Shown in pieces: positions 14,481 to 24,600 of a DNA stretch of 64,000 nt (position 1 is its first letter; each line of letters starts with the position of its first letter). Where the stretch lies: positions 19,424,249 through 19,488,248 of the forward strand of contig OX465110.1 of NCBI GenBank assembly GCA_949987565.1, in the 5' to 3' direction. Origin of the DNA: Luidia sarsii (taxonomy: Eukaryota > Echinodermata > Asteroidea > Paxillosida > Luidiidae). The notes beneath the pieces were generated by a model. That model made no database searches, had not been told where the DNA came from, and saw only the letters and a list, made by a program, of their open reading frames with translations. Position numbers and translations under genes: made by a program.

Positions 14481-15860
14481 ACAGCCTTATTTCCAACAGC
14501 CTCATTTTTGTTTTATGGGACAAGCACCGGTGCAGAAAATGCCCGTGGAAACGTGTTAAAGATTGAGGCAACTTCGTCGAAGCAGTTGTTTTAGGAATAA
14601 AATAGTGACCGCGATGTTGACCACACATGGCCAAACGATAGAAAACTTGCATAATGGGGTAGTACTGGTACTTGTGACCCCTAAAAACATCAACAATTCA
14701 ACCATTTTCTTTCTCATTTTTTTTTTTTGGGAGGGGGGTGGGGAATTGTGCTGGCTCTTGTAATAAATCTTCTGTCAGTTGCGATCAGTTCGACCAGAGT
14801 TGTTGTTGAAAGGGCTTTTTCGTGACTAACAATTGGATACTAGGGACACTTCACAATAAATGCCTGATTGCCAGGACACGTTATGTAACCGGCTTTGATA
14901 GGCCTCCATGTGTGCAGAGCAAAACAACTTCACCTTGATGTATGTACATAACGGTAAATGCGTCAAAAACTAGCTTTATTTGAAACGATGCCAATATGGC
15001 AGATTGGGAGAAGTATAAATGAGAAATCCCTGTAAATCGATCCGTGGAAATTAATGTGAGATTAATAGTCTATACTTTTTTTTCTGTGCAGGTATTTTGT
15101 ATAAATTATTACAATTCTATATTTTTCACCGTTTTAAAATTCTAATCACTATGGACACTACCATTTCTTAAGGGTGAGCCCCTGATAGACATTAATATCT
15201 GATAGATAGACAACAGAGGGCGACAGAGCATAAGTTCATCGAAGCCGCCATTTTGAAAAAAAAACATGAGGAAGAGCAGTTGCTATTCAGTGTGGCCTAC
15301 AGGCATAAACCATGCTTTAATACCAAAATACACGTTTAGAATCCTGATGTCCAATTTGGCAGCCACTGTCCCTCGTGAGGTCAATTATGTTAATGTGTGC
15401 AGCACACAAAATCCAAGATGGCTCCGCCGAGCTGATTATCATAAAGTGTGGACCTACAACTTTTTTTTAATAAGGGGTCTTTGGAGGCTAATTAACTGAT
15501 ACATTGTAGATCAAGTGACACTTAAGACAACCCTGGGGTTCACTCTTCAATTTCTTATGTCATTTGGACCATATCCGGCTTTAAATGTGGCCCTATTTGG
15601 CTGTGGAAGTTGAGGGGTCCATCCCAAAATCCTTGCAGAAATTTGGATTGGACGGCAACACATTTTGGGGGTGTTTTTTTTCTGGGGGTATTTAGCAAAA
15701 AATCTAATCGGCTAAGGGCACTAAAATTGAAAAGAATCTGAGAGATGAAGGTCCAAACTACAATTTTCAGTAAAGCTACAAGAACTGAGAGACTTTTGGG
15801 TGTGGAGTAATTGCTGTGAAAGTGAGTGTTTTTGTACAGTCTTCAATGGGAGCTGGATTT
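14481..15860. other. no gene recognised
   Basis: No exon-like sequence that I can support. It contains a T-run/G-run around 14715-14745 and short phrases shared with other intergenic repeats (for example ACAACAGAGGGCG near 15211, seen again near 33705). Confidence 0.4.
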
Positions 15861-16110
15861 AGTGTTATGCACCCCCAGGGATCAGGAGCGCCGTCCTTAT
15901 TTTGCAGTGTGTTCTCTGCCAATTGTAAGAAACCAACTGATTCAGCAGCAGATTTAGCTCTCTAATCGTTTGATCCATTGAGCTAATCCCCTTTTGTCTA
16001 TATAAGGGACCATCCCCGCTTTCATCCAGATGCAAACAAACTAACTGTAAGCCTGGCTGCAGCAGCTCGGGGATCACTCAAAGTGGATGCAGTTTTTTTC
16101 AGGAAAAAAT
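15861..16110 (-). repeat. SINE fragment (family 1 body)
   Basis: Reverse-orientation copy of the SINE segment that includes the GATCCCTGG phrase, GTTTGCATCTG and GCTGTAGCCAGG. It is interrupted and lacks an intact tRNA-like part. It is followed by T/G homopolymers. Confidence 0.6.
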
Positions 16111-16146
16111 GACTGCATTTTTAATTTTTTTTTTTTTTTGGGGGGG

Positions 16147-16612
16147 GAACCAATTGGTCTCGGGTTCACGTCCCGAGCCAGTCAAAGTTTTCCTTGATCA
16201 TTTTAAAACTAAATTTGATATTCCCTGTGTGCAGTTGGCTATTTCGCTCCATGAGAATACTGCAGGGCTACCTCGGAGGTCCCCTATTGATCTCAGAAAT
16301 GGAAGGTTCGATGAACTTTCACAATTTCAACGTAAAAAAAGAAGCTTAAAATTTAGTGGGCCTGACGTTTCGATCCTACCTTTCTCAAAGGCAGAGTGAC
16401 AAGGACAAAACAGATACATGTACACGAAGGAAGGGGGGAGAGAGTGAATAGGACACGGATGAGAAATAAAGGACAAACAGTGAAGCTGGTAGGGTGAGAT
16501 CAAAGGGAAGGGCAAGGAGTGGGGTAGGGATTAGTGAGAAGAGGGGGAAAGATCAAAGAGAAGGGCAAGGAGTAGGGTAGGGATTAGTGAGAAGAGAGGG
16601 AAAGACCAAAGA
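16147..16612 (+). repeat. dispersed repeat block, paired with 24173-24605
   Basis: Begins with a tRNA-like B box (GGTTCACGTCC), continues through TTTTCCTTGATCATTTTAAA and the CCTGACGTTTCGATCC core, and ends in an AAGGGCAAGGAGTAGGG-like purine tract. About 430 bp match the block at 24173-24605 in the same orientation. This copy lacks the AGCAGGA bases of the core. Confidence 0.8.
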
Positions 16613-16664
16613 GAGAAGTTTGAAGGACTTTTTTTTTTTCAAATGTTATATTTTTCAGGGTTTC

Positions 16665-16706
16665 GTCAAGCTGGGAGCGGACATTCTGTTCATCCCTTAG
16701 AGGATG
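16665..16706 (+). pseudogene. orphan duplicate of the LBP/BPI last exon
   Basis: A TTTTTCAG acceptor is followed by a 42-nt stretch that translates to GFVKLGADILFIP and a stop, identical in protein to the last exon of the BPI gene at 37624-37665. The nucleotide match continues past the stop for about 30 bp (AGGATGCCACAGACAGGAAGG), and a short GAGATGAAGC match follows after a deletion. I found no other BPI exon upstream in the window. It is either a relic of a tandem paralogue or a small duplicated segment. The single visible coding change is synonymous (CCG to CCT). Confidence 0.75.
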
Positions 16707-16970
16707 CCACAGACAGGAAGGATTAGTATAGAGATGAAGCGAATTCCAGTATAATCATTCGTTAATGCACTCCACTCCAAAGGAAAACCAACTTCTTCTT
16801 TTTTTTGACAGACAAGCTGGCATTTTTAAGCTGGCCTCAAGTCCAGTTAGCGAGGAAAGATGCATTTCCTCTGGTGGTAAATCGTATAAGATATAAACTA
16901 ACTTAACATTTTACCAATGCATATATACATGTACCAACAAGGCCAATTGAGAGATTCTATACTTCCACCA

Positions 16971-17049
16971 TGCTTGATCGATCAACCATGCTTGATCGAT
17001 CAACCATGCTTGATCGATCAACCATGCTTGATCGATCAACCATGCTTGA
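16971..17049. repeat. 18-bp tandem repeat, about 4 copies
   Basis: ATGCTTGATCGATCAACC is repeated head to tail about four times. It is self-complementary around GATCGATC. Confidence 0.9.
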
Positions 17050-17199
17050 TGCCTGCTTTTCATACAATGGGTCTCGGGTTCTAGACCTGGTCCGGTCGAA
17101 ACTTTCCTTGCCATTTTCCGAATCAAATATTTTTGCTCAAAAGTTGACTGTCACTGTTTTCCTTCCTTTGAATATCAATTAATGTACCCTCTATCAGAA

Positions 17200-17345
17200 A
17201 ATAATTAAGAGGGCCTGACTTTCGATCCTAGCAGGATCTGCCTATGGAAAGGTCCTGTTAGGACCGAATTCGTCAGGCCATTCTCATTTTTGATATTCGG
17301 GGGGGGGGGTTCATTTTAGTCAGTAAGCAGTTTGCAATAGTATTG
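17200..17345 (+). repeat. GATCGAAACGTCAGG-type repeat copy, inverted pair
   Basis: An inverted and a direct piece of the abundant core face each other (CTGACTTTCGATCCTAGCAGG, then GGTCCTGTTAGGACCGAA), followed by the TTTTAGTCAGTAAGCAGTTTGC tail that also ends most other copies. Confidence 0.7.
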
Positions 17346-17780
17346 CATATTAATGTAGTTCTGTGAAATGTGATATGAAACGGAGGTTGCATAGCATAGT
17401 TTAGCTAAGGATTTATCTATGAAATTGACGATTTCAACATTATTTAACCCACTGCAGCGGAAGTCGTAAATGCGTAAAGCTAAGATGGCGAGGCTCGTGG
17501 TTAGCTTGCATTAGGCCAAGAAGAAAACAAAATAATGTTTAGCTTCCTGCCTTTTTGGTAAATAACGAAGGAGGCTCTATTTCCCCCAATTAATGGTCGA
17601 CCGACTAATTTATCAAAAGCAACCGGCCGGGTTTGTTTTTTCAAGATGGCCGTCAGTTTTTTGGATTTTTTTTATTCCAAACGTTAACACGTACGAATAG
17701 ACAATGTACACAGTGACGACTGAGTATTGATAAGAATTCCGATTGATCTATACGATAGCACTATATACTGTAGCATTATA

Positions 17781-17920
17781 CCGTTTGCACCGGCGGCCAT
17801 CTTTGGGGCCTTCTAGTGTTATTAAAATTCAGTGACAATGCAGGTACAGAGAGTGCACTCTTACCTATCCAAGAGGAACAAAGACTAGGAGCCAAAGATG
17901 GCCACCGGTGCAACCGATCT
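17781..17920. mobile_element. MITE with CCGGCGGCCATCTTTGG inverted ends
   Basis: The ends CCGGCGGCCATCTTTGG and CCAAAGATGGCCACCGG are inverted. The interior (TTCTAGTGTTATTAAAATTC, GTGCACTCTTACC) matches a second copy at 34427-34550. This fits a small non-autonomous DNA transposon; no transposase is present. Confidence 0.8.
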
Positions 17921-17959
17921 ATTGCTTCCCTGACTCGGTAGAGCCAACGCCCCACCACA

Positions 17960-18193
17960 CTCAGTTTACCGATTGCGTCATATAGGTCACGTGACCTATA
18001 GTGGGTATCAAATAATAAAAAATAAAAAAACTTGCCGGCACCCATATCAAGGTGCCGCTGTTATGAAATACGTGGCGACTTTTCCACTTTTTTTTTTTTT
18101 AGATTAAGGTTTTTGTTTTTCGAAATCAATGACGAACAGACCTTACTGGAATGCCCACTTTAAGTCACGTGATGACATCGCGCAATCGGTCTA
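17960..18193. mobile_element. degenerate fold-back MITE (CAATAGACCG family)
   Basis: Left arm with TCACGTGAC...TAGTGGGTAT and right arm ending AAGTCACGTGATGAC...CGCAATCGGTCTATTG. The same arms occur more completely at 37299-37497 and 58343-58575. Confidence 0.6.
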
Positions 18194-18532
18194 TTGTTCA
18201 CATCGTCAGGTGAGGGCTGACGATCGAATTCCTGCCCCTAATGGGCCCTTTACATGTGACCCGGCACAGCATAATGAGGAATAACCCCACTTTTGAGATT
18301 TTGAGGTTTTCTAATGATGTGAAAGAGTATACCATTAGCTTTTAAATGATATCCAAATATAATATCCTCTAATATTTAAAATTTCCGAAAAAAAAAAAAG
18401 GAAATTGATTTGTAATCGAATTGTGGAGATACTTTAACTTCAGGCGTTGTTTACTCAAAAAGTGTTTTGGTGGAACATTCCTCATGTCGTTGTGCCGGGT
18501 CACATATGGGCTGGGTCTGACGTCAGTAGGCA

Positions 18533-19746
18533 GACTCGCTCACTAGTCTACTTGCCCCTTGCCAACTCGCCCACTAGTCTACTTGCCCCTTGCCAACTTG
18601 CTCACTAGTCTACTTGCCCCTTGCCAACTCGCCCACTAGTCTACTTGCCCCTAGCCAACTCACTCACTAGTCTACTTGCCCCTTTCCAACTCGCCCACTA
18701 GTCTACTTGCCCCTTGCCAACTCGCTCACTAGTCTACTTGCCCCTAGCCAACTCGCCCACTAGTCTATTTGTCCCTTTCCAACTCGCCCACTAGTCTACT
18801 TGCCCCTTGCCAACTCGCCCACTAGTCTACTTGCCCCTTGCCAACTCACTCACTAGTCTACTTGCCCCTTGCCAACTCACCCACTAGTCTACTTGCCCCT
18901 TGCCAACTCGCCCACTAGTCTACTTGCCCCTTGCCAACTCGCTCACTAGTCTACTTGCCCCTTGCCAACTCGCCCACTAGTCTACTTGCCCCTTGCCAAC
19001 TCGCCCACTAGTCTACTTGCCCCTTGCCAACTTGCTCACTAGTCTACTTGCCCCTAGCCAACTCACTCACTAGTCTACTTGCCCCTTTCCAACTCGCCCA
19101 CTAGTCTACTTGCCCCTTGCCAACTCGCCCACTGGTCTACTTGCCCCTTGCCAACTCACTCACTAGTCTACTTGCCCCTTGCCAACTCACCCACTAGTCT
19201 ACTTGCCCCTTTCCAACTCGCCCACTAGTCTACTTGCCCCTTGCCAACTCGCCCACTAGTCTACTTGCCCCTTGCCAACTCGCCCACTAGTCTACTTGCC
19301 CCTTGCCAACTCGCCCACTAGTCTACTTGCCCCTAGCCAACTCCCTCACTAGTCTACTTGCCCCTTTCCAACTCGCCCACTAGTCTACTTGCCCCTTGCC
19401 AACTCGCTCACTAGTCTACTTGCCCCTAGCCAACTCGCCCACTAGTCTATTTGCCCCTTGCCAACTCGCCCACTAGTCTACTTGCCCCTTGCCAACTCGC
19501 CCACTAGTCTACTTGCCCCTTGCCAACTCGCCCACTAGTCTACTTGCCCCTCGCCAACTCGCCCACTAGTCTACTTGCCCCTAGCCAACTCGCCCACTAG
19601 TCTACTTGCCCCTAGCCAACTCGCCCACTAGTCTACTTGCCCCTAGCCAACTCGCCCACTAGTCTACTTGCCCCTAGCCAACTCGCCCACTAGTCTATAC
19701 CTGCCCCTTGCCAACTCGCCCACTAGTCTACTTGCCCCTTGCCAAC
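18533..19746. repeat. 31-bp minisatellite, about 39 copies
   Basis: The unit is TGCCAACTCGCCCACTAG followed by TCTACTTGCCCCT (31 bp). Copies vary at a few positions (CGCCC/CGCTC/CACTC; CTTGCC/CTAGCC/TTTCC), and the variants appear in recurring order, suggesting multi-unit duplication. There is no sign of coding. Confidence 0.95.
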
Positions 19747-20236
19747 GAGCCGCGGAAATCGCGTTGGTCTTCATTCGAGTCGCACAATTGGAATTAAGGG
19801 GCCAACCTGACGCATTAGTGGTACGGGAAACAAATCGCGACCCGGATCAGACCGTTACACTGGTTACATCTCCTTCCGTGTCGTCTTAAAGACTGCACGT
19901 CCGTAGCAACCGCCTACCATGACCCTTCCGCGAGCATGGCCAGCTCCCATCATCCTTCGCGTCGCACAGGACCCCGCCTACCACCTCCGGATCCTTCCCC
20001 ACGTCCGGACAAGCGAGGGACCCAAAATGCATGTTCACAGAACCCCGGTTTAGTCTCTCAACCTTGAGGTGTGCCTCCGCCTTAGTTTAATCATTTTCCC
20101 TAATAATGATGGATGCGTATATTCCTATGTTAAATAGTTTGCCGTTTGACGTTTCTTCGTTGTTCATTTTAATTAAATAACTTAATCTTGTCTTTTCTTC
20201 GTTAACACCTGACTTTGTTTAAAAAGTCCCGAAGTA

Positions 20237-20714
20237 TAGTAGCAGTAGCAGCAGCAGTAGTAGCAGCAGCAGTAGTAGCAGCAGCAGCAGCAGTAGCAGC
20301 AGCAGTAGCAGCAGTAGTAGCAGCAGCAGTTAAATTGTAGCAGCAGCAGTAGAAGCAGCAGCAGCAGCAGTAGCAGCAGTAGCAGTAGCAGCAGCAGTAG
20401 CAACAGCAGCAGCAGTAGAGCAGCAGTAGCAGTAGCAGCAGCAGTAGCAGTAGCAGTAGCAGTAGAGCAGCAGTAGAGCAGCAGTAGCAGTAGCAGCAGC
20501 AGCAGTAGCAGCAGCAGCAGCAGTAGCAGCAGCAGTAGAGCAGCAGTAGCAGTAGCAGCAGTAGCAGCAGCAGCAGTAGCAGCAGCAGCAGCAGTAGCAG
20601 CAGCAGTAGAGCAGCAGTAGAGCAGCAGTAGCAGTAGCAGTAGCAGCAGCAGTAGCAGCAGCAGCAGCAGTAGCAGCAGCAGTAGCAGCAGCAGTAGCAG
20701 CAGCAGTAGTAGTA
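20237..20714. repeat. CAG/TAG trinucleotide tract
   Basis: About 480 bp of interspersed CAG and TAG triplets, with occasional one-base slips at GTAGAGCAG. Long open frames through it encode leucine, cysteine or alanine runs only, so they are not evidence of genes. Confidence 0.95.
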
Positions 20715-21329
20715 TTGGTGGCTCCAAAGAAATCTCACCCTGTCTTGATCCTGGGTGCGATGCCGATGACAGCTTGGTCCCTATCCCGTGTAAATCTTTT
20801 GACCAAAATTTTATAAATAAATTTACATTTACTGATCTCCTGTGGGTGTCAACTTGATAAGCCATGGAGCTATGCAGCTGATTACAGCATAGGCCTGCAG
20901 GGCTAGCTGTCGATGAATGTTCGTCAATGGCATGTCTTGCCACATCATGCATTTTAAATTATGGCGCCATATTGGCTGTGAAAAACAGCGCCCTCAATAG
21001 GCCAAATAATATTCATTTATGTCAACACAACAAAAGCACCATGTGACAGCACACCAGGAAGTAATAATAAAAAAAAGTCCCGCATTTGTTGCCTGCAGAT
21101 TGCAACATCTCTTGTCGGGCAGAGGCCATTAGTTCAATGTTTGTGGAAGGTTTCATTTTGTCGTCATGATTGACATTTTTACCCTTTGGCAATCGAGCGC
21201 AATGCGTCGTAATTTTGTATCGATCTTACTTCCTGGTTCAGAGCGGTTGTGTGTGATGGGATGCATGTAACGCTGACTGCACTAGTCACTACACACTACA
21301 CTAGGCTGTAGGCACTACTGACTACAGTA

Positions 21330-21499
21330 CTGTCTACTACTGAGTACTAGTACTACTACTACTAATACTATGAACTAGTACTAGTACTTACTACTACTAC
21401 TGACAAGTACTACTACTACTAGTACATACTACTACTAGTACTACTACTAGTACTACTACTACTACTAGTACCAGTAATACTAATAGTAGTACTAGTAGT
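21330..21499. repeat. TAC/ACT microsatellite just upstream of the BPI start
   Basis: Imperfect TACTACTAG repeats end 12 bp before the BPI initiation codon. The tract therefore lies in the 5' UTR or core promoter region. Confidence 0.9.
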
Positions 21500-21511
21500 G
21501 GGATAGCCACC

Positions 21512-21638
21512 ATGGCGTACACAGCCATGAATCTGTCCGTTCTGCTTGGCGTGGTAATGGTTTGTTGCAGTTTTTCGCTCACTGACGGCACAAACCCAGG
21601 ATTCAAAGCCAGAGTAACGCAGTCGGGACTGGATTACT
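21512..21638 (+). CDS. BPI exon 1: signal peptide and mature N-terminus
   Basis: Encodes residues 1-42. The hydrophobic core LSVLLGVVMVCCSFSL is followed by TDGTNPGFKA. The exon ends in phase 1 at GT-AAGT. Confidence 0.95.
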
Positions 21639-24600
21639 GTAAGTCATACACACTCACTGCTTACACTAATACAGCACACCTAGTCCGAGTAACTTGGACT
21701 CGACAACTCACCCTTTTTTTGTATCGAATTTTGAAATTTTGAGGGTCGGGTGACTACAGTCACTACAGACTACAGTCACCCGACCCTCAAAATTTCAAAA
21801 TTCGATAAAAAAAATGCGACTTGTCCGTTGTCAGGTCCAAGTTAGTTACTCGGACTACAGCACACCGTGTTTTCATTTACGCAGTGGCTGTTGTTACGGC
21901 AGTCGTCCGTGTGGTTCCCTGACTTGATTGTATTTCGTCAGCATTGAAGGCTGGTTTAACCAGTCTATTAGCTGATAGTCTGGTTCCAAGAGCTAAACAT
22001 CCTGACAAATACTGTGAAGTCAGGGAACCACATGAACGACTGCCGTAACAACAGCCACTGCGTTTCATTTAACCATGATTTAACTAGGCCTTGTTTAATA
22101 TATATCAAACTCTTAAGAAGACCATATATATATGTGTGTAGCATTGTTCTCATAATGTTTTGCCATAGTCCCACTTACCGGGCCGTTAGGAGCTCCTCTT
22201 AAACGATTGTTGATTTTATCCATCGTTAGTGCGACCCATGGTGCGACGAATTTGTTTACCGTATGAGGAGCTCCTATAACTGCCCAGTTAGTGGAATTAG
22301 TTTTGCCATGTGTTTATTGTTTATCTGTGTCAAACCAGGCTAATGTGAGATTTTATATCACTTGGCAAGATTTTAGGTTAATACCCTCCCTGTTATTTGC
22401 ATAAAACTAAAAGGGTGAAAAAACAGTAGCATACCGATTAATTATTCATAATAATATTAATTATTATGTACACTTAGAAAATAGACATTGTCTTGCACAA
22501 CTACTTGCCCCAAAAAGTGCTGACAGTGACAGTTTTCCCCCATAAGTCGTGATTTTGTCACTCGTATCATGTGTTGTGTGGCGCGTACATACATGTAGGG
22601 ATATGGAAGTGCATGCTTTGAATGCCAGCAAGAATGCTTTATAACCTTCACTAAGTATTATTATTTTGTGCACAGCACTGCTTTCACACTAGTTACACGA
22701 AATTCCCCGGAGAATTCGGAAAAGTTTTTTTCCCGGGGAATGTTTACCCCTGCTCTGGAGTAGGGTAGAAGGTGAAAACCCCTGGGGTTTTACGCTTTCC
22801 CTGGGAAATAGCAACTCGTGTGAATATCAGTGGGTTTTTACTTGCCCCACCGTTTTGCGTCCATTTGGGAACTTCAGAAAGTGCGGCCTCCGTTTGCACA
22901 TTCCCCGAGGATTGATTGCCAGTGTGAAACGACCGTGCATATTCCCCGGGAAATAGCATGAATAGTGTCACCGAGAGTTACCAAAGTGGTCCAGTGTGAA
23001 CGGTTGCGGGGGTGTTGGTGGGGTAAAAAATCCACGGGAATTCCTTGGGGATTTCTGCCTCGGGTATTGGCTCTGTAGTGTGCAAATGGCTATAGATAAT
23101 TTGCTAAATTCCCCTGCACGGATAGCCCATAGAGAAATGTCTGAAGATATACCATCTTCCTTCAGTACGAGATGTGGGCCTGCAGATCCTGGAGAAGGAG
23201 GTGACACAAATCAAGATTCCTGACATCAATGGGAATTCAGGCTCACCGATCGGAAAAATCTACTACACTTTGTCTAAGTAAGTCTTTTCATTCATCTATT
23301 TGCGGTTTATATGAAATGAGTGGCTTTTCATCTTTGATTTTTATATCCAATTCATTGTTGAAAGAAAAAAAAATCTTTCCTAATTTTCATTTCAAATTGT
23401 AGCCAAGGTGTAGGGGTGGGGGCACCAGATCAGCTTTTCCTTCATGAAGCTGCATCTGCTTGAATTGAAAGGGAACTGAAAGTGAACTGAAAGGGGAGTG
23501 AACTGAAAGGAACTGAACTGAAAGGGAAGTGAACTGAAAGGGAACTGAACTGAAAGGGAAGTGAACTGAAAGGGAAGTGAACTGAAAGGGAAGTGAACTG
23601 AAAGGGGAGTGAATTGAAAGGGAACCGAAAGTGAACTGAAAGGGGAGTGAACTGAAAGGGAATTGAACTGAAAGGGAAGTGAACTGAAAGGAAACTGAAC
23701 TGAAAGGGAAGTGAACTGAAAGGGAAGTGAACTGAAAGGGAAGTGAACTGAAAGGGAACTGAACTGAAAGGGAACTGTTCTAGCAACTTCTAGGTAATAT
23801 AATTTACTCCCCTCTATTAAGTGAATGATACTTAATTTTGTTATTTAGGCGTAGTAATTAAAAATGTGTTTTTTATTTCATTCAAAAGCATCCGCATCAC
23901 TAATTTTGCCGTGCCGTCATCATCGCTGACAACCAGCGATGGTTTGGGGCTGGTTCTGCTTGCTAACGGCCTGACGCTGCAAATAACTGGCAACTGGCAC
24001 TACTCCAACCATGGATTGTAAGTGACAACTCAACCTATGCTGCCAAGTGTTGCATAGGATCAATTGATCCTCAGTGTCTGTAGAATTTATTTAATAAACC
24101 CTACTTTGTAAAGACCTCATAAAAGGACATAATGTAGGAGTTTTGTTTCATTCTTATTCTTATTCTTATTTCCAGTCAAGTGAAAGTTTTCCTTGATCAT
24201 TTTAAAACTAAATTTGATATTCCCTGTGTGTACTGGGCTATTTCGCTCCATGAAAATACTGCAGGGCTACCTTGGAGGTCCCCCTATTGATCTCAGAAAC
24301 GGAAGGTTCGATGAACTTTCACAATTTCAACGTAAAAAAAGAAGCTTAAAATGTAGTGGGCCTGACGTTTCGATCCTAGCAGGACCTTTCTCAAAGGCAG
24401 AGTGACAAGGACAAAACAGATACATGTACACGAAGGAAGGGGGGAGAGAGTGAATAGGACATGGATGAGAAACAAAGGACAAAGAGTGAAGCTGGTAGGG
24501 AGAGATCAAAGGGAAGGGCAAGGAGTAGGGTAGGGATTAGTAAGAAGAGTGGGAAAGATCAAAGAGAAGGGCAAGGAGTAGGGTATGGATTAGTGAGAAG

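Noticed and set aside
20182..20952. Open frame of about 256 codons with long Leu/Cys/Ala runs
   Set aside because: Produced entirely by the CAG/TAG trinucleotide tract; the flanks show no protein-like sequence.
23442..23786. 114-codon frame of PFQFTSLSVHF repeats
   Set aside because: It is the minus-strand reading of the 16-bp intronic minisatellite.
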